From positions 558,001-622,000 of the forward strand of contig WJXW01000010.1 of NCBI GenBank assembly GCA_015832175.1: a DNA stretch of 64,000 nt. Direction: 5' to 3'. The position numbers and the translations under genes are program-made. Numbering within the stretch: the first letter of the stretch is position 1; each line of letters opens with the position of its first letter. The DNA is from Paraphaeosphaeria minitans (lineage: Eukaryota; Ascomycota; Dothideomycetes; Pleosporales; Didymosphaeriaceae). Below are positions 21,238 through 33,700 of the stretch, piece by piece. Under the pieces are notes generated by a model that saw only the letters and a list, made by a program, of their open reading frames with translations, made no database searches and was not told the origin of the DNA.

Positions 21238-23815
21238 ATCACTGTGGGACACGTGCGTCTTGCCAGGTCACCGTCGGTTTTGGGGACTGACAGGCTGCAG
21301 CAGTACCGGATCTGGCATGAGCGGGAAAGGACACGGATTGCGTTTCAAGGCTTTTCAAGGCTTTCCTTCATCACGAGGGCTGCTACGGAGTCACGATTGA
21401 CGGATATCGGTTTCTGCCACTAGGCAATCAATCAACAAAATTCGGTTCTAAACCCTTGCTTGGCTGACGACTGCTGCTTGTGCTACAAAATCAGGCCAAA
21501 TGTGAAAGTATGTTGCACGCAATCGGCAACTCGACCGCAATCGAGCAATCGAGCGGAGCGACGTTGCGAAACCGCGCGCCAATACGCAGCTGCCTGACCG
21601 ATCCGGCTTCTGATCATATGCCCAGGCTCCTCGAATCGCTACACATGCCTTCCACACACCTGCTGCGCATTCCGCTACCGAACCGCTCAGCTGGGACGCT
21701 CTTGGGCCCCGAGGAGCAAACCCTCGACGTTCCTTCGCTGGCAGGACCTGCATTTCATTATACCGTTTACTGCCCACCAGAGTATCGGTTTGGCGTCTGC
21801 ATGCCCAGCATGGCTGCTTCCGTAGACGACGTGTATATTCTCACATGCTTGGGCTCCGAACATGACGTCGTGTGCGCTCTTCTGTGAGAAGTCGAACGGT
21901 GAAGTGCTCCTCTGGAAACCCTGAGAGACCTTCCAGCGCACCGCCCATACTGACCGTTGTTCTGATCCCCGCACACCACTCCTCGCCCTCCCGTTGCAGC
22001 ACATCATCACATCCCTGTTGCAACTCCACATCCCAACAGCGCCTGCGCAAAGTGACTTCTCACGCCCTACTCTCCCGCCGTCCGCGGCCTCATCCGTACG
22101 ACCACCGCTCCGCCCCACCTTGTCCCCCCAATGGCTCCCATTCGTAGTAACGCCCACACCCTCCCACACCCTCCTGACGAGAAGCATTCGCCTCGGCCTA
22201 CCTGCTGCGTCCTAGCACGCCCGCCCTCGCGCGCTTGTCTTACAAAGGCATGCTTCTTGCTGAACACAAACGACCATGTGAGCATGACTCGTCAAAGCAC
22301 ATGACCTGTATATGTATCTAACCCAACGGTGCAGCGGCAGAGCTTCCCCGCAACCGATGAGCGCGTCTACGGCTGAAGCACCAACGCGAGCGCCAGGACG
22401 GGAGACAGTACACGTCACTGAACACTCCGAGCTTTGCAGTCAGTCAAGGCTTACCGATGGCGCTCCGAAGCTTTCAATTCGAGCTCTGGACATGCGAATG
22501 CGAAGCAGAAAGTCGCGCTTTTGTCACCGATGCTGTAGCTCGCCAAAAATAGTCAAGTCGAAGCGGAGATGGGCGAGCGCTGGGCTTGCGACTGACCGAT
22601 GAGCCGCCTCTCCTGCTGCCCCACAACAGCCTGATGTGCATCGCATGCGCTGGAGGCTGGGCACCAGCGCCCAACAGCGTTTGCGGTGGAAGAAAGTAAA
22701 GATGGTATGCTGCCCGAGCGGATACCGTGATTCGGCGGGTACTGCACTGCACTGCACTGCACTGCACGGATACCGATGAGGGGCAGCAGCCGAGCCCGAT
22801 GCAACGCGGAGACCTGGGGGGTACTTGGCCTTTGCTCCATCTCCGATGCGTAGATGACTAACACGGGACGCATGCATTTGCGTGCAGTGTGGACAGATTG
22901 TCATGGTAGAGAGAGTTGGGCTGCGCTCTGGGGAGTGTTCTCGGCGAAGTTCAAGGAACTCTTCTCGCACGATTCGGCAGTCTGGACACACAACCAGGGC
23001 GCGATTGGCGGGCGTGAGGAAGCTCGTCTCGGAGCTGCATACATGTACATGGCCAGGCGGTTGGCAGCGCAGGTACGTAACACGCGATGCATCAGCTCGG
23101 TATCGGGGTAGCTATTTAGGCGAGAAGCAATCCGAGCACTTCGCAGGCGGAATGAGTTGCGTCGACCGTAAGTGGATCGACGCACAGATGCCCCTTCGTA
23201 TAACGTACGATTGTACAAAAAGCTATGTACGTTGGCCTTCTGCTGTGTGCTGTCATGATTCGTATGTTCGTATGTACTGTGAAGGAGATATAATACCGGA
23301 AGCGGGTAGGTATCAGAGTGCCCGGGTCTTCGTCTGTCCCGTCAGGTCGTGGGGCCGTGCACTCAGCCCTATGAGAATTGATCGAGCTTGGATCCTGCGC
23401 AGCGCCGTGTTGGGTTTGACATTTGATTCCGTTCTAAGCGTATTTTGATGGACATCTTGCCAACCGCATATCCGAGTTCCATGATACCAGCCGAGCCGTC
23501 AAACCACGTGGCAGGGACCCATCTCACACCAACCACTGAGCTTTCAGCTGCAATTACTGATGCCAGTGCTCGTCGAAAGAACCCGTCAACCGCCTCTTGG
23601 CACCAGAATGTGCGCGAGGCGGTGTGACTATGCACATACGGACGTCGGACGCTTTCGCATTCATATGTTAGATAGTCTTCCGGGTCGCCACGGGATAAGG
23701 CCACAAGCTTTGGCGCACGCCTGTAGAAGCCATCCGGAAACCCTGGACGTCCAGAATGCGACTTCTGACTGCGGCATTTACCAAAGACAGATCCCTGCTG
23801 CCGCGTTGAACGGTG
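21238..23815. other. 2.6-kb intergenic region
   Basis: No gene, RNA or intact mobile element is recognised. It includes a short (CTGCA)n microsatellite at 22741-22767, flanked on both sides by CGGATACCG. Open frames overlap on several strands without any dominating, as expected from non-coding DNA. Confidence 0.5.
22741..22767 (+). repeat. (CTGCA)n pentanucleotide microsatellite
   Basis: Five uninterrupted CTGCA units. The reverse complement of the same unit recurs at 27842-27867 inside the RTC1 intron. Confidence 0.9.
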
Positions 23816-26800
23816 CTAGTACTGGCCACCATGTGGTTCCACGACACGCACTCTTCGGCCGTCTTCCTTTGCGCGGAAGACTTGTATACCTGAACCGGTA
23901 TTATTTGCCGTATCAGGAGCATTTTCATCGAAAGCCCCGCGGACAGCGGAAACAGCTTTGCTTTCTCCAACATTCCAATCATCACCTTTCCTGACAACTT
24001 TTGACCGTTCTTTTTCCGCTTTCAAGCGCAGAGTCTGTTGAACCTTCTCTTCGCGTCTTTTGCCTTGTACACAATCACACAAACAACCTTCAGTCGCACA
24101 TGCTCCGTCGGATATCGTTCCATCGGAGAACCAAGTGGAGAGGCAGTGTGTATGCCCGCCGTGACCACAGAGCGGACACCATGTCCACAACATCGCGTTC
24201 GGCGAAGACACAGACTCAGGCACACTGGGTGACAAGTCGCCCATATTCTCATGAATCTCAGCTGCTATACCTGAGAGCAGAGACGAGCGTTGACGTCTGT
24301 GATCTCTGTCCTTCAGGCCCACACGAAATTTCGCTTTTGCTTTCTTCTTCGTGGTGACAGCCTCAAAAGCCGGGTATCGACCCCAGCATATAGGGCAAGG
24401 TGCTTGGGCTCTTTTGCAAGTCTCGCAGCGCATCTTGTCTTTCGGATTATTGATCGGAGACTTGCAGCTGGGACATAACAGTCCAACCTGGGTACCTTTG
24501 AGTGCTTGTTCATACACAGCGGGATATGTTGGATATGCAAGTCGACGTATAGTAGCGGCCGCATTGTACAAGGAGATACTATGGAGCTGTGAATGATAGG
24601 TTTGCAGAATTGCTTCGGCTTGATAAGGGTTTATGCCGGCTGCGATGATCTTCTTCAACTCGGTAGAGAGAATTGTTTCCGACTGGGTTGGAGACAGACC
24701 TAGCGCAGTAAAGGTTTCCGTGTAGGCGGCCTGCGTGGACTGTGAATCAAGGCTTGCGTCCTTAGATTCGCGGCACGACAGCGGTAGCAGGGGTGTTACG
24801 AGCAGCAGGAGAAGTGAGGAGGTTTGTGCGTCCGCTTGAGAGTCGGTGAAGAATGTAAGTAGATTTTCGATCAGACCAATCATAGCAAAAGGCTGTTCCT
24901 CATCTGCGTCAACGTGCATAGCCTGGAAATCTTCCAGGAGCAAGCGCTCTTCGGCTGCAGGATCAAGTGCCGCAGAAGCGCTCTCAGTTGCATGTGGGAG
25001 CGGAGCGGGGGGCCTTAAGCCCTGTGGAGACCTAGTGGTTTCATGCGCTTCTGGAACAATTGTTCCACTGGCTTCCATGTCCAAACTGTATCCCATCAGC
25101 GGAGAAACAGACATTCCACTGCCATTACTTGTGAATGCATCCGATTCAGAACTATCATGTCGAAGCAGCTGATTGTTCCGATGCAGGTTCTCGAGGTCAT
25201 GAACTGCTTGTTCCTGGCTTTCGTGTTCTTGCGTTTGGCTTGCATTATCGCGGACCGATCCTAGTTCATAATGATCATGCGACAAGGTCATTGTATCATC
25301 GTTTTTGGGGACAGTGGTCGGTGATATTTGGACACTTCGACGCAGCTGTTCAGGCTGATCTGCGGGGGCATATAATGAAGACACTGCCTTTCCAAAGCTT
25401 GAATCATGGAACCGGCTTTGCAGCTCGTGAGATCCCCCATCGATGTTCCGTGGATGAGAAGTGGCACTGTTCAGAGAATCAGGCATGGAGCTTCCGCGTT
25501 GTGAGTCGGACGAAGCAGAGAACATGGCAAAACTCTCGTCGGAATCATGACGATCTAAACGGGGTGGTACTTGTATGTCCAGTCCTCGAGTCTCGGGTGG
25601 CTCGAAACTCAGAGGTACTCGGGGAGGCGCTCGCCAACTACCAATTATAGCCCTCCGTTCGTCAAAATCGTTAGACGAATGGTACCACTGCGGCCCGTTG
25701 AAGCTCGGGCGATTAGTAGTGTGGCCAGATTCCCGATTTGCGCCATCTGGAGCTAAAAGACCATTCCCTGAATGCGGCCCAGCGATGGCTGGTGGCAATT
25801 CGATCTTCTCGTCGCGATCTGGGTCAGGGAGCGGAGATCTCTGCTTCACGTTGGATATTGTAGGGATGCTTGTGAGCGGCCGTGCAAGTGGAGTGGCGAG
25901 ATTCGAAGTACTTTCGACAGTGGCAGTGTTTCGGTCTGTGCTGTGGCTGTGAGGAGAGGTCTGTTCTGGATTCAAGTGATCACGAATGGCGATATCCGGA
26001 TTACTTTTTTGTTCATCATGTGCGTTCAGGTTTCCCGAGGGAGGTTCTGGTTGGATGTCCAACGACGCTAGTGTTGTAGCCTTGGTTTTCACTCGACGTT
26101 GGTTCCGGTGCAGTTGCGCTCGCCGCCGCAGGCTACTGGCAATAGCGAAGCCAACAAACCTCCACGTTGTAGCAAGTCTATAAGACGCGGCTCTTCGAGC
26201 ATATTCGGCGTTCTGTTCAAACACGAGCTGTACATCCTCAAACGATTGGAGTGAGGGAGGATCTGTTAACGAAATTGCCTTGTACTTCTGCGCAAGATAG
26301 GCGAATATCTGAGTATTCGTCGCCCCAGGCAATGGGCCTCGCAATGAGACCTGGTTCGGTCTCGAAGACTCATGTGGTACGACCATGGAGTCGGTGAGGA
26401 ACATGACCTTGGGTGCAGCGTCAGAAGGCGGGGTGCTACCAAATGATTTAGCAGACCTATTGCTCGCACTGCGACCATGATGTCTTCTGGACAGCAAGAA
26501 GTTCTCGTCAAAGCTGCTCTCTGCCGAACTACGCAGGCTCGACTTCTCCGGGCTGCTGCGCTTCTCTCGAGATCCAGCAGGAACATATGTGTCTTCTGAG
26601 TAGGCTGGGCCTGTTGAGCCACGGCAACGTGGCCTTCTCTGAGCAATACCGCCGAGCTCTCCGCTTGGTGAAACGGCAATTGCCTGCAGATTCCGTCGGT
26701 CCAGAACCTTGGTCGCGTGATGGATATCATTCTGCTGGAAGATGCCTTCTCGCCCTACAGTCCAAAGCGTGTCACGAGAGTGCCAGAGCATGTCAGACGG

Positions 26801-28085
26801 AGCGCTAGCGAACTTGTTGATTTCACGGAAAGGTAAATGCGGACGTCGAAAATCCCACAGGTGGATGGCTGGGTGGTCACGGTCATAAGCGGTCGCAAGC
26901 TGAGTGCATTGATATGCACCCTCCTCAGACCAGTTGGGCGGTCGCCAGCGCGCGTTGTATACTGGATATGGAGTGTTCAGGGTGAGTACTGGCTTCTGTC
27001 GCCTGACACCCACGGAGAAATCCCACACCTTGACCGTCCGGTCGAGGCCTGCACTGAGCAGGTGCTTTCCGTCAGGGTGCCAGTCGATGGAGGTGCAGGT
27101 TTTTGTGTCGTGAGCGGTTATTTTCTGTTTGGCAACTCTATTGTTGCTGTAGTCCCAGCGCATGATGGTCCCGTTGTCTGTGCCAAAGGCAAACTCGACG
27201 GCATCAGTGGGCGACCATTGAATGTTGTATATGGCGCCACTAACGCCGACATAGTGATCTCTGCTGCGACAGGTCATGATGTCTTTCCTCGTGTCACGCA
27301 GGTCCCATAGGCGAACTGTCGTGTCATGGCTTGCGGACAACAGCAAGTAGCCCTGGTGCGGGTTGAAGGCTAGCTTGTGGACTTGACGGGTATGCTCATG
27401 CAGACGAGCCAGCTCGACACCTGCGCGGTTGAGGTCGTAGAGGATGACCTTGCCATTGGCGGCTGCGGTTGCTATGTGCGTGTTGAACTGGCCATGCGAC
27501 CACTTGACGTCCTGTATGCCAAGGCCATTGCGCTGGCGAGCATGGGAGTGGTCGGAGAAATTGATGACGGCAGCACGCAGGTTGGTCTCCTCGACGATCC
27601 TGGCATCTTGCTGTTGGACACGGACGGTCTTGAGGATCTCCTTGCCGGCCAGGATGGCATGCGTGCGGTCCCGGTTGATGTCGAGGGCCTCGATGGGCAG
27701 GCCGGTCTTGTGGCTGGCATCTTGGGAGGAGCCGGTGCGGAGGCTGGGCGACTCAGCACGCTTCAGACACGGGGAGAGGGGAGAGGGGAGAGGGGATGGT
27801 TGGAGGCGGACGCATCAATGCCCAAGGGAGCAGAGTCAACGGTGCAGTGCAGTGCAGTGCAGTGCAGCTGCAGCCTACTTACCCTGGAAGCTTTGGCACA
27901 AGCGGGTTGGGACGGCCGCCGTCGCGGCGACTTGTCTGCGCGCTTGGCGGACGACTGCCGTAGGCACTGGCGCTCGTCTGTACCTGGTTGACAAGGCGTG
28001 AGAAGTACGAGGCCTTGGACGGGGGCAGCGGAGGCGGCGGCGGCGGCGGGATGGGCGCGGCGGACGACACCCGGCGAGGCTCCAT
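23816..28085 (-). CDS. RTC1: Rtc1/WDR24-like WD40 and zinc-finger protein (SEA/GATOR2 complex)
   Basis: This protein belongs to the Rtc1/WDR24 family, a subunit of the vacuole-associated SEA (GATOR2) complex that controls TORC1 amino-acid signalling. Two exons (28085-27883 and 27743-23816) are joined across a 139-nt intron whose CCCAG acceptor restores frame, giving about 1376 aa. The N-terminus is proline-rich (IPPPPPPPLPPSK). A WD40 propeller follows at about residues 75-420 (LDINRDRTHAILAG, DVKWSHGQFNTHIATA, LSASHDTTVRLWDLRD, SIDWHPDGKHLLSAGLD). The middle is long, serine-rich and probably disordered. The C-terminus has paired RING-like zinc motifs (CPSCKSPI ... CETCKRAQAPCPIC, then WCPLCGHGGHTHCLSTWF and CLCDC). 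The ATG at 28085 opens a short exon matching the usual N-terminus (SRLVNQVQTSASAYGSRPP). It is divergent from the ABC transporter gene. Confidence 0.92.
27842..27867 (-). repeat. (TGCAG)n pentanucleotide microsatellite in the RTC1 intron
   Basis: Five GTGCA/TGCAG units lie in the intron just past the donor of exon 1. They are the reverse complement of the array at 22741. Confidence 0.9.
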
Positions 28086-28262
28086 ACTCGTAGTCTACTG
28101 CAAAGTGACTGGGGACTCTGAAGATGGTTCCCTTGTAGGCTCCCTTGTAGGCTCGTACTGCGAAGTCGACTGCAGACTCTGGCTCGTACTGTGAAGTCGA
28201 CGGTGGACTCTGAAGATGCCCTACCCTCTAGACTCGTACCGTCAAGTCGACTGTGGACTCTA
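28086..28262. repeat. Four imperfect direct repeats in the RTC1 5' flank
   Basis: Copies begin near 28087, 28150, 28184 and 28228. They share CTCGTA(C/G)T, (C/G)AAGTCGAC and (G/A)GACTCT. Two copies also keep GAAGATG. Spacing varies from about 34 to 63 bp. Confidence 0.7.
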
Positions 28263-28714
28263 CGCGCGTCGCGGAGGCATGGCGCGGTCGTCGGTGGTCG
28301 GGCGAGTTGCGGTGGGACTCTGCAGGGCGCTGAAACGGACGCGGGCGACGTGCTGCGGCTTCAGGTTCCAGCGTTCCAGCGTTCCAGCGACGGCGCGGCG
28401 GGACGGGCAATGTCCTGTGAATTATATGCACAGCGTGCAGCGTGCGTCAGGGTGCGTCAGGATGCGGGCGCGTGGCGCCGTGGTCTGGCCCGGCTGGAGG
28501 AGCTGGTGGCGCTCGCCGCCAGTAGACTAGCTAGCTCTGCTGTGCGCTTTACCCTGGCCCTGCTGCATCAATCGACGGGCTCTGTGCTCTTTTCAACACC
28601 ATGCCGTGGCTCTGTCTCTCTCTCTAACACCTCCCAGCTCGCGCCCTCGGTCCTCACTCTCCTCCCCTGGGCAGTCCGCGCTTCCGGACGCTCCTCGCAC
28701 TCGGTCCGCCCACC
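28086..28714. promoter_or_regulatory. Divergent promoter region RTC1/HMT1-type transporter
   Basis: 629 bp lie between the two start codons. The RTC1-proximal third (28086-28262) holds about four imperfect direct repeats built around CTCGTAC-TG-GAAGTCGAC and GGACTCTGAAGATG. No TATA-like element is convincing. The ABC-proximal part is pyrimidine-rich (about 28610-28690), as is common near fungal transcription starts. Confidence 0.5.
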
Positions 28715-31682
28715 ATGGCCGTCCTCGACGACGACCACCAGCCCTGGCACTACGCCCGCACCCTTCGCTCCATTCTTGTCATCCTGCAGTACTCGTACCC
28801 CGTATTTCTGCTCGTCTTCTTTCTCGTCGCCTTTACCGTCCGCAGCATTGCCGCCTCTAATTCTAATGCTAATGTCGCCAAACCCACCACCACCGGCCCC
28901 GGGGGCAAGCCGCTGCCCGCCACCGATCCCACCCGCAACTTTGTGAAGAAGACGACCCACGACGACGTCACCCACTCGCAGAAGCTGCTCTTCACCTGGC
29001 TGTCTCTGTTTGCCGCCGCCACCTTCGTCGCCAATGCCGCCGTGAGCGTGACCCATGCCCTTGCCGACCAGACCGACACCTGGTGGGCCGGCAACAACGT
29101 CGTGGTACGTGCCCTTGTACGCAGCTGGTGATGCTTCGGACCCTATGCTAACGGCTCCTGCTCAGGTCTATCTGATCGGCTCCTTCTTCGTCTACTGCCT
29201 GTTCCTCATCTCGCTCATTGATTCGAAGCCCTCGCCGACCTCGGCCCACCTCGCCACATGGATCGTGGCCGTTGTGCTCGAGGGTGTACTCGTCGGACTG
29301 TCCCTCTCCATCTACACCCACGCGCATCACCAGCCTCTGCTGGACCCGCGCAAGGATTACATCAGCTGGGGCGTGACGCGCTGGGAAGCGGGCGAGGTGG
29401 CTTGCGACTTCTTGCGCATCGTCATACTCCTCGCCTTGATTGCCTTCTACGTCGTTTTCGTGTCACTCGCGCAGCGGAACTCCTCTCGCGAGTCCGGCAC
29501 TGCGAGCGAGATAACTTCGCTGCTCGGCGGTGCTGAGCGGGAAGGTAGCGCGGGAAATGGTCACGCGAACGGCTCATATGGCTCGGTCCAACCCGTCGGT
29601 GGCAAACACCAACATACCGCAGGAGCTCCGCCCGCTTGGAGCAGGCCGACAGGCGCACCTGCGCGTAGCTGGTGGGAGTACCTCAAGGGCTACAAGGTCT
29701 TCTTCCCGTACCTGTGGCCATCAAAAGACCGCCGCTTGCAGATCATGGTGGTCATCTGCTTCGTCATCGTCCTCCTTCAGCGCGTCGTCAACGTGCTGGT
29801 CCCTGATCAGATTGGCCGCATAACAGACAGGCTGGAAGACGGGTCCAGAGGCAATCCTTGGCAAGCCATTATGCTCTTCATCGCTTTTCGGTTCATCCAA
29901 GGCAACAACGGTTTGCTTGGTGCGATCCGGTCTACGCTCTGGATCCCGGTCGGACAGTATTCGTATCGCGAATTGTCTGTAGCGGCCTTCGAACATGTGC
30001 ACAGTCTGAGTCTGGATTTCCACCTCGGCAAGAAGACTGGCGAGGTCCTCTCCGCGCTTGGCAAAGGCAGCTCCATCAACACCTTTCTGGAGCAGGTGAC
30101 CTTTCAGGTCGTCCCCATGCTCGTCGATCTTGCGGTCGCTGTCGGCTATTTCCTTTACAAATTCGACGCTACTTACGCGCTAGTCCTCTGCGTAGTCACG
30201 TTCTGGTACATCTATCTGACCATCCGCATGGCACAATGGCGGGCTGAAATACGCCGAGAAATGGTCAATGCGGACCGTGAAGAAGATGCCGTCAAGTGAG
30301 TTCGATATCCTGTCCTTTGCTGTATTTGACTAAACTCGTCCAGGAACGACTCCATGGTATCGTACGAAACGGTCAAGTATTTCAACGCCGAGGCGTACGA
30401 GTTCAACCGGTATCGGAACGCGGTGCGCAAGTTTCAAGATGCCGAGTATACGGTTCTCTTTTCGCTCAACCTCATGAACGTCTCCCAGAATATGGTCTTC
30501 ATGTTAGGGCTCCTTGTTGTTTGCTTCATTGCAGCTCGTCAGGTTGCCAAAGGCGAGCAAAGGACTGGTGACTTTGTCGCGCTCGTAACGTATATGGGCC
30601 AGCTGCAAAGCCCGCTCAATTTCTTCGGCACATTCTACCGGATGATTCAATCGGCGTTGATCAACTCGGAGCGTATGCTCGAGCTTTTCAAGGAACAGCC
30701 TACCGTTGTGGACAAACCTGATGCCCAGACTCTTTCCGGGTGCGAGGGTGACCTTCGTTTCAACGACGTCCACTTTGCGTACGATGAGCGCAAGCCTGCC
30801 CTTACTGGTTTAGATTTCCATTGCCCGCCCGGTACAACGACTGCATTTGTTGGAGAGTCTGGTGGGGGAAAATCCACCGTCTTCCGTCTGATGTATCGTT
30901 TCTATAACACGCAATCTGGCAGCATCCAGATTGACGACCGCGATGTTGAAGACCTTACCATTGACTCAGTCCGAAGCCATATAGGTGTTGTACCCCAGGA
31001 TACGGTTCTATTCAACGAATCGCTCATGTATAACCTCAAGTATGCGAATCAAGACGCTACAGATGAGGAGGTGTATGCTGCTTGCCGCGCCGCAAGCATC
31101 CATGACAAGATCATGACCTTCCCGGACAGGTACGAAACCAAGGTTGGCGAGCGTGGTCTACGCCTCTCGGGAGGTGAAAAGCAGCGTGTAGCCATTGCCC
31201 GCACGATCCTGAAAAACCCACGCATCATCATGCTTGATGAAGCAACCGCTGCCCTTGACACGGAGACGGAACAACATATCCAGGAAGCCTTCACGACGCT
31301 AGCCCAGGGTCGTACCATGCTCATCATTGCGCACCGACTCAGTACGATTACACATGCAGATCAGATCCTTGTTCTCCACAGAGGCAAGGTAGCTGAGTGT
31401 GGCACCCATGAGGATCTTCTTGAGAAGAACGGGCATTATGCGGCCATGTGGAAGAAGCAGATCCGCGCCCAGAGAGCCGCCGAACAGGCCAAAATGCTCA
31501 AGGACAAGGCAGATAGACTGCGACGAGAGTCAAAGGATGGTAACATTGGCCTCGGCGATGACAGCAGCAGCCACTCTGCTTCCTCTTCCGACGACGAGCG
31601 GATGAAGAGGTCCAAGGCAGCTCAGCGGGCAAAGGAGGAGCTCGATAGCCATGTCTCTTCCAAGCCACCTGGACATCCATGA
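28715..31682 (+). CDS. HMT1-type half-size ABC transporter (ABCB6 family)
   Basis: A vacuolar or mitochondrial-type half ABC exporter; relatives (Hmt1, ABCB6/ATM) move glutathione- or phytochelatin-metal conjugates. Three exons are 28715-29104, 29166-30295 and 30344-31682, about 952 aa. An extra N-terminal membrane domain (TMD0, about five helices, residues 15-255) precedes the core, as in Hmt1. The ABC transmembrane domain covers about 330-620 (LQIMVVICFVIVLLQRVVNVL, KKTGEVLSALGKG). The nucleotide-binding domain shows Walker A GESGGGKST at about 677-685, Q-loop VVPQDTVLF, signature LSGGEKQRVAIAR, Walker B IIMLDEATAALD and H-loop IIAHRLS. The C-terminal tail is charged with a serine-rich end (SSHSASSSDDE). 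Half-transporters act as dimers. Substrate is inferred from family only. Confidence 0.92.
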
Positions 31683-33700
31683 TCCGCTCGGACACGATGC
31701 ATACGGTACCTGGAAAAAGTTGGAGTCCTCTGTACTACCCCCAGGAGGAGAAATGCAGCACCCAACTCTGGACCTGGCACTGCGTGGGCGTCGAAAAAGA
31801 TGATGCTGCAGAAGCTGATACCGGGGCTCTTTCGGATACGTTCGAGTCTTTTTATACAAAAGTGATTGCGGAACTATCAGCTGCGGTCCACAGCTTGACG
31901 ACCGTGGCAAGGCGTCTCCTTGCTGTTCATACACAATTCCCTGTCCAAACACCTTGTATGTTTGTAAACGTTTTTTATTGGGTATCATCTTTCATTACGT
32001 CGTTTCCTCTTCTCACCGTTTCGGGTTATGGCCGGGCGGCAATTTGTGCATGGCGTCAAGTGGTGGGGTTATATTGAGTGTACATTTCTGCATGCTTTGC
32101 TCTTTGCTTTGCTTTCTGTCGCTTCTCAAGGTGTTTATGACGAGGATGGTAAGGTCACGGATTGACGCGGCCATGGGCGGTTTAATGATTTGGGGGTGGA
32201 GGCTCATGTTTGTTTGGTTTGGCGGATGAGTCGCTTCGGGGGTGGTGCAGCGTGTTTTTGCTTTTGTTTTTGCTTTTTTACTTTTTTGCTTTTTAGAGGG
32301 GGAACCGGCGAGGGCAGCCAATGTATTGTAGGCGCAGGCCAGGGGGCTCAAAAGTGCATAGCATGTCTCACGACGGGCCTGCTTGCGCAGCACGCGGGAG
32401 GACATGATGGCCAAGCAGTGATCCCAATAGTTTGTGCAACAGGGCAATCTCGTACTTTGGTCGAAATAGATTGGTATCGTCTCAAGTTGGATGTTTTGTC
32501 GTGGCCAAGAAACGTACAGGTAGATGGGTAGGTACCAGAAGGACGAGGGGTTGGGTTGGACGCATTGACTGCAGCACTGAGGCACAGCAGCCCCCATCAC
32601 CACCCGCGAACCGAGCGCCCGGTACGCGCGTGACTGCTCCGATGCCCCGGAAGCGACGGCCACAGCTGATATGCCTTTTTCTCCGAGTCAGCGGACAGAC
32701 AGTGTGTATACGGAGCACGGGTGCGTCGCATCGCTCCGTGCACAACGCAGCTGTGGCGCGCGCTTGCCGCGGCCCACCACATGGAACTATCTATGCAGGT
32801 GAGGTGAAGGTGAAGGTGAAGGTGAAGGTGAAGGTGAAGGTAAAGGTGAAGGTGAAGGTGAAGGTGAAGGTGAAGGTGAAGGTGAAGGTGAAGGTGAAGG
32901 TGAAGGTGAAGGTGAAGGTGAAGGTGAAGGTGAAGGTGAAGGTGAAGGTGAAGGTAAAGGTAAAGGTGCAGCCATAGGCACAGGTGAATGTCAAGGTAAA
33001 TGTGAAGGTGAAGGTGCAGCACAGGCATAGGCGCCGGCGCAATCTCGCCTGCGCCTCGGCGACGGGCCGGTGCGATCAGCACAAGGTCGGGAGGCTATCG
33101 CTATCCATTCACCGTAGACTAGACGGTCCATCGCCCTGGGCGCTCGTCTTCGTCACTGCATTCGAACGAAACGTCGAGTCGACTTTCCTGCCCACACGGG
33201 CTTGCCATCTAGTGAGGCGAGCGTACAGACAGTGCAGTAGACTACCTACGCTTTCCTTCCACTGCAGCTTCGAGGTGCCTGTGTGCAAAGGGCCGGCTGG
33301 TCTGTCACAGTTGCGCCCCGCGAGTGCATGTCGCGTATTGTGCGTGCCTTTTTCGTCTCCCTGGTACAGGCAGTGCTGCAGCGATTGGTCTCCTGTTCCT
33401 GTTCAAAGCGCGCTTGTGGACTCCCGATGGTTGCGCTGGTGTGAGAAGCCTGTATGTGAGCGAGTACCGTATTAGACGTTCGGACAAAGAAATCGCGCGA
33501 ACACGACGGGCTGAGCTGAGCAGCGCAGGAGATAGACGGAACAAAGTCGAGAGAATACGGGAGAGTGACACAAGAGTTGGTCGTCGATTCAAGGATAGAG
33601 CGACGAGAGGAGTTAGATAAGAGAGGGTGTGGCGCGGGTACGGTCCTGCTCTGCGCTGCGCTGCGTTGTGGGCGCAAAGGGTGAAGCAGAGCCAAAAAGC
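31683..33700. other. 2-kb intergenic region with hexanucleotide array
   Basis: Contains the GGTGAA array and its degenerate tail. The rest shows no gene; long open frames across the array are artefacts of its period of six. Confidence 0.6.
32803..33020 (+). repeat. (GGTGAA)27 hexanucleotide array with degenerate tail
   Basis: From 32803 to 32964 there are 27 consecutive hexamers: 24 GGTGAA and three GGTAAA. A decayed continuation (AGGTGAATGTCAAGGTAAATGTGAAGGTGAAGGTGCAGC) reaches about 33020, with one break. Frames through it read as Val-Lys on the plus strand and as Ser-Pro, Phe-Thr or His-Leu on the minus strand. Confidence 0.95.

Noticed and set aside
27377..28001. Plus-strand frames of 185-204 codons
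   Set aside because: They are antisense to RTC1 exons 1 and 2.
32432..33082. Open frames of 161-181 codons across the hexanucleotide array
   Set aside because: The period of six keeps all frames open; outside the array the sequence has no coding character.
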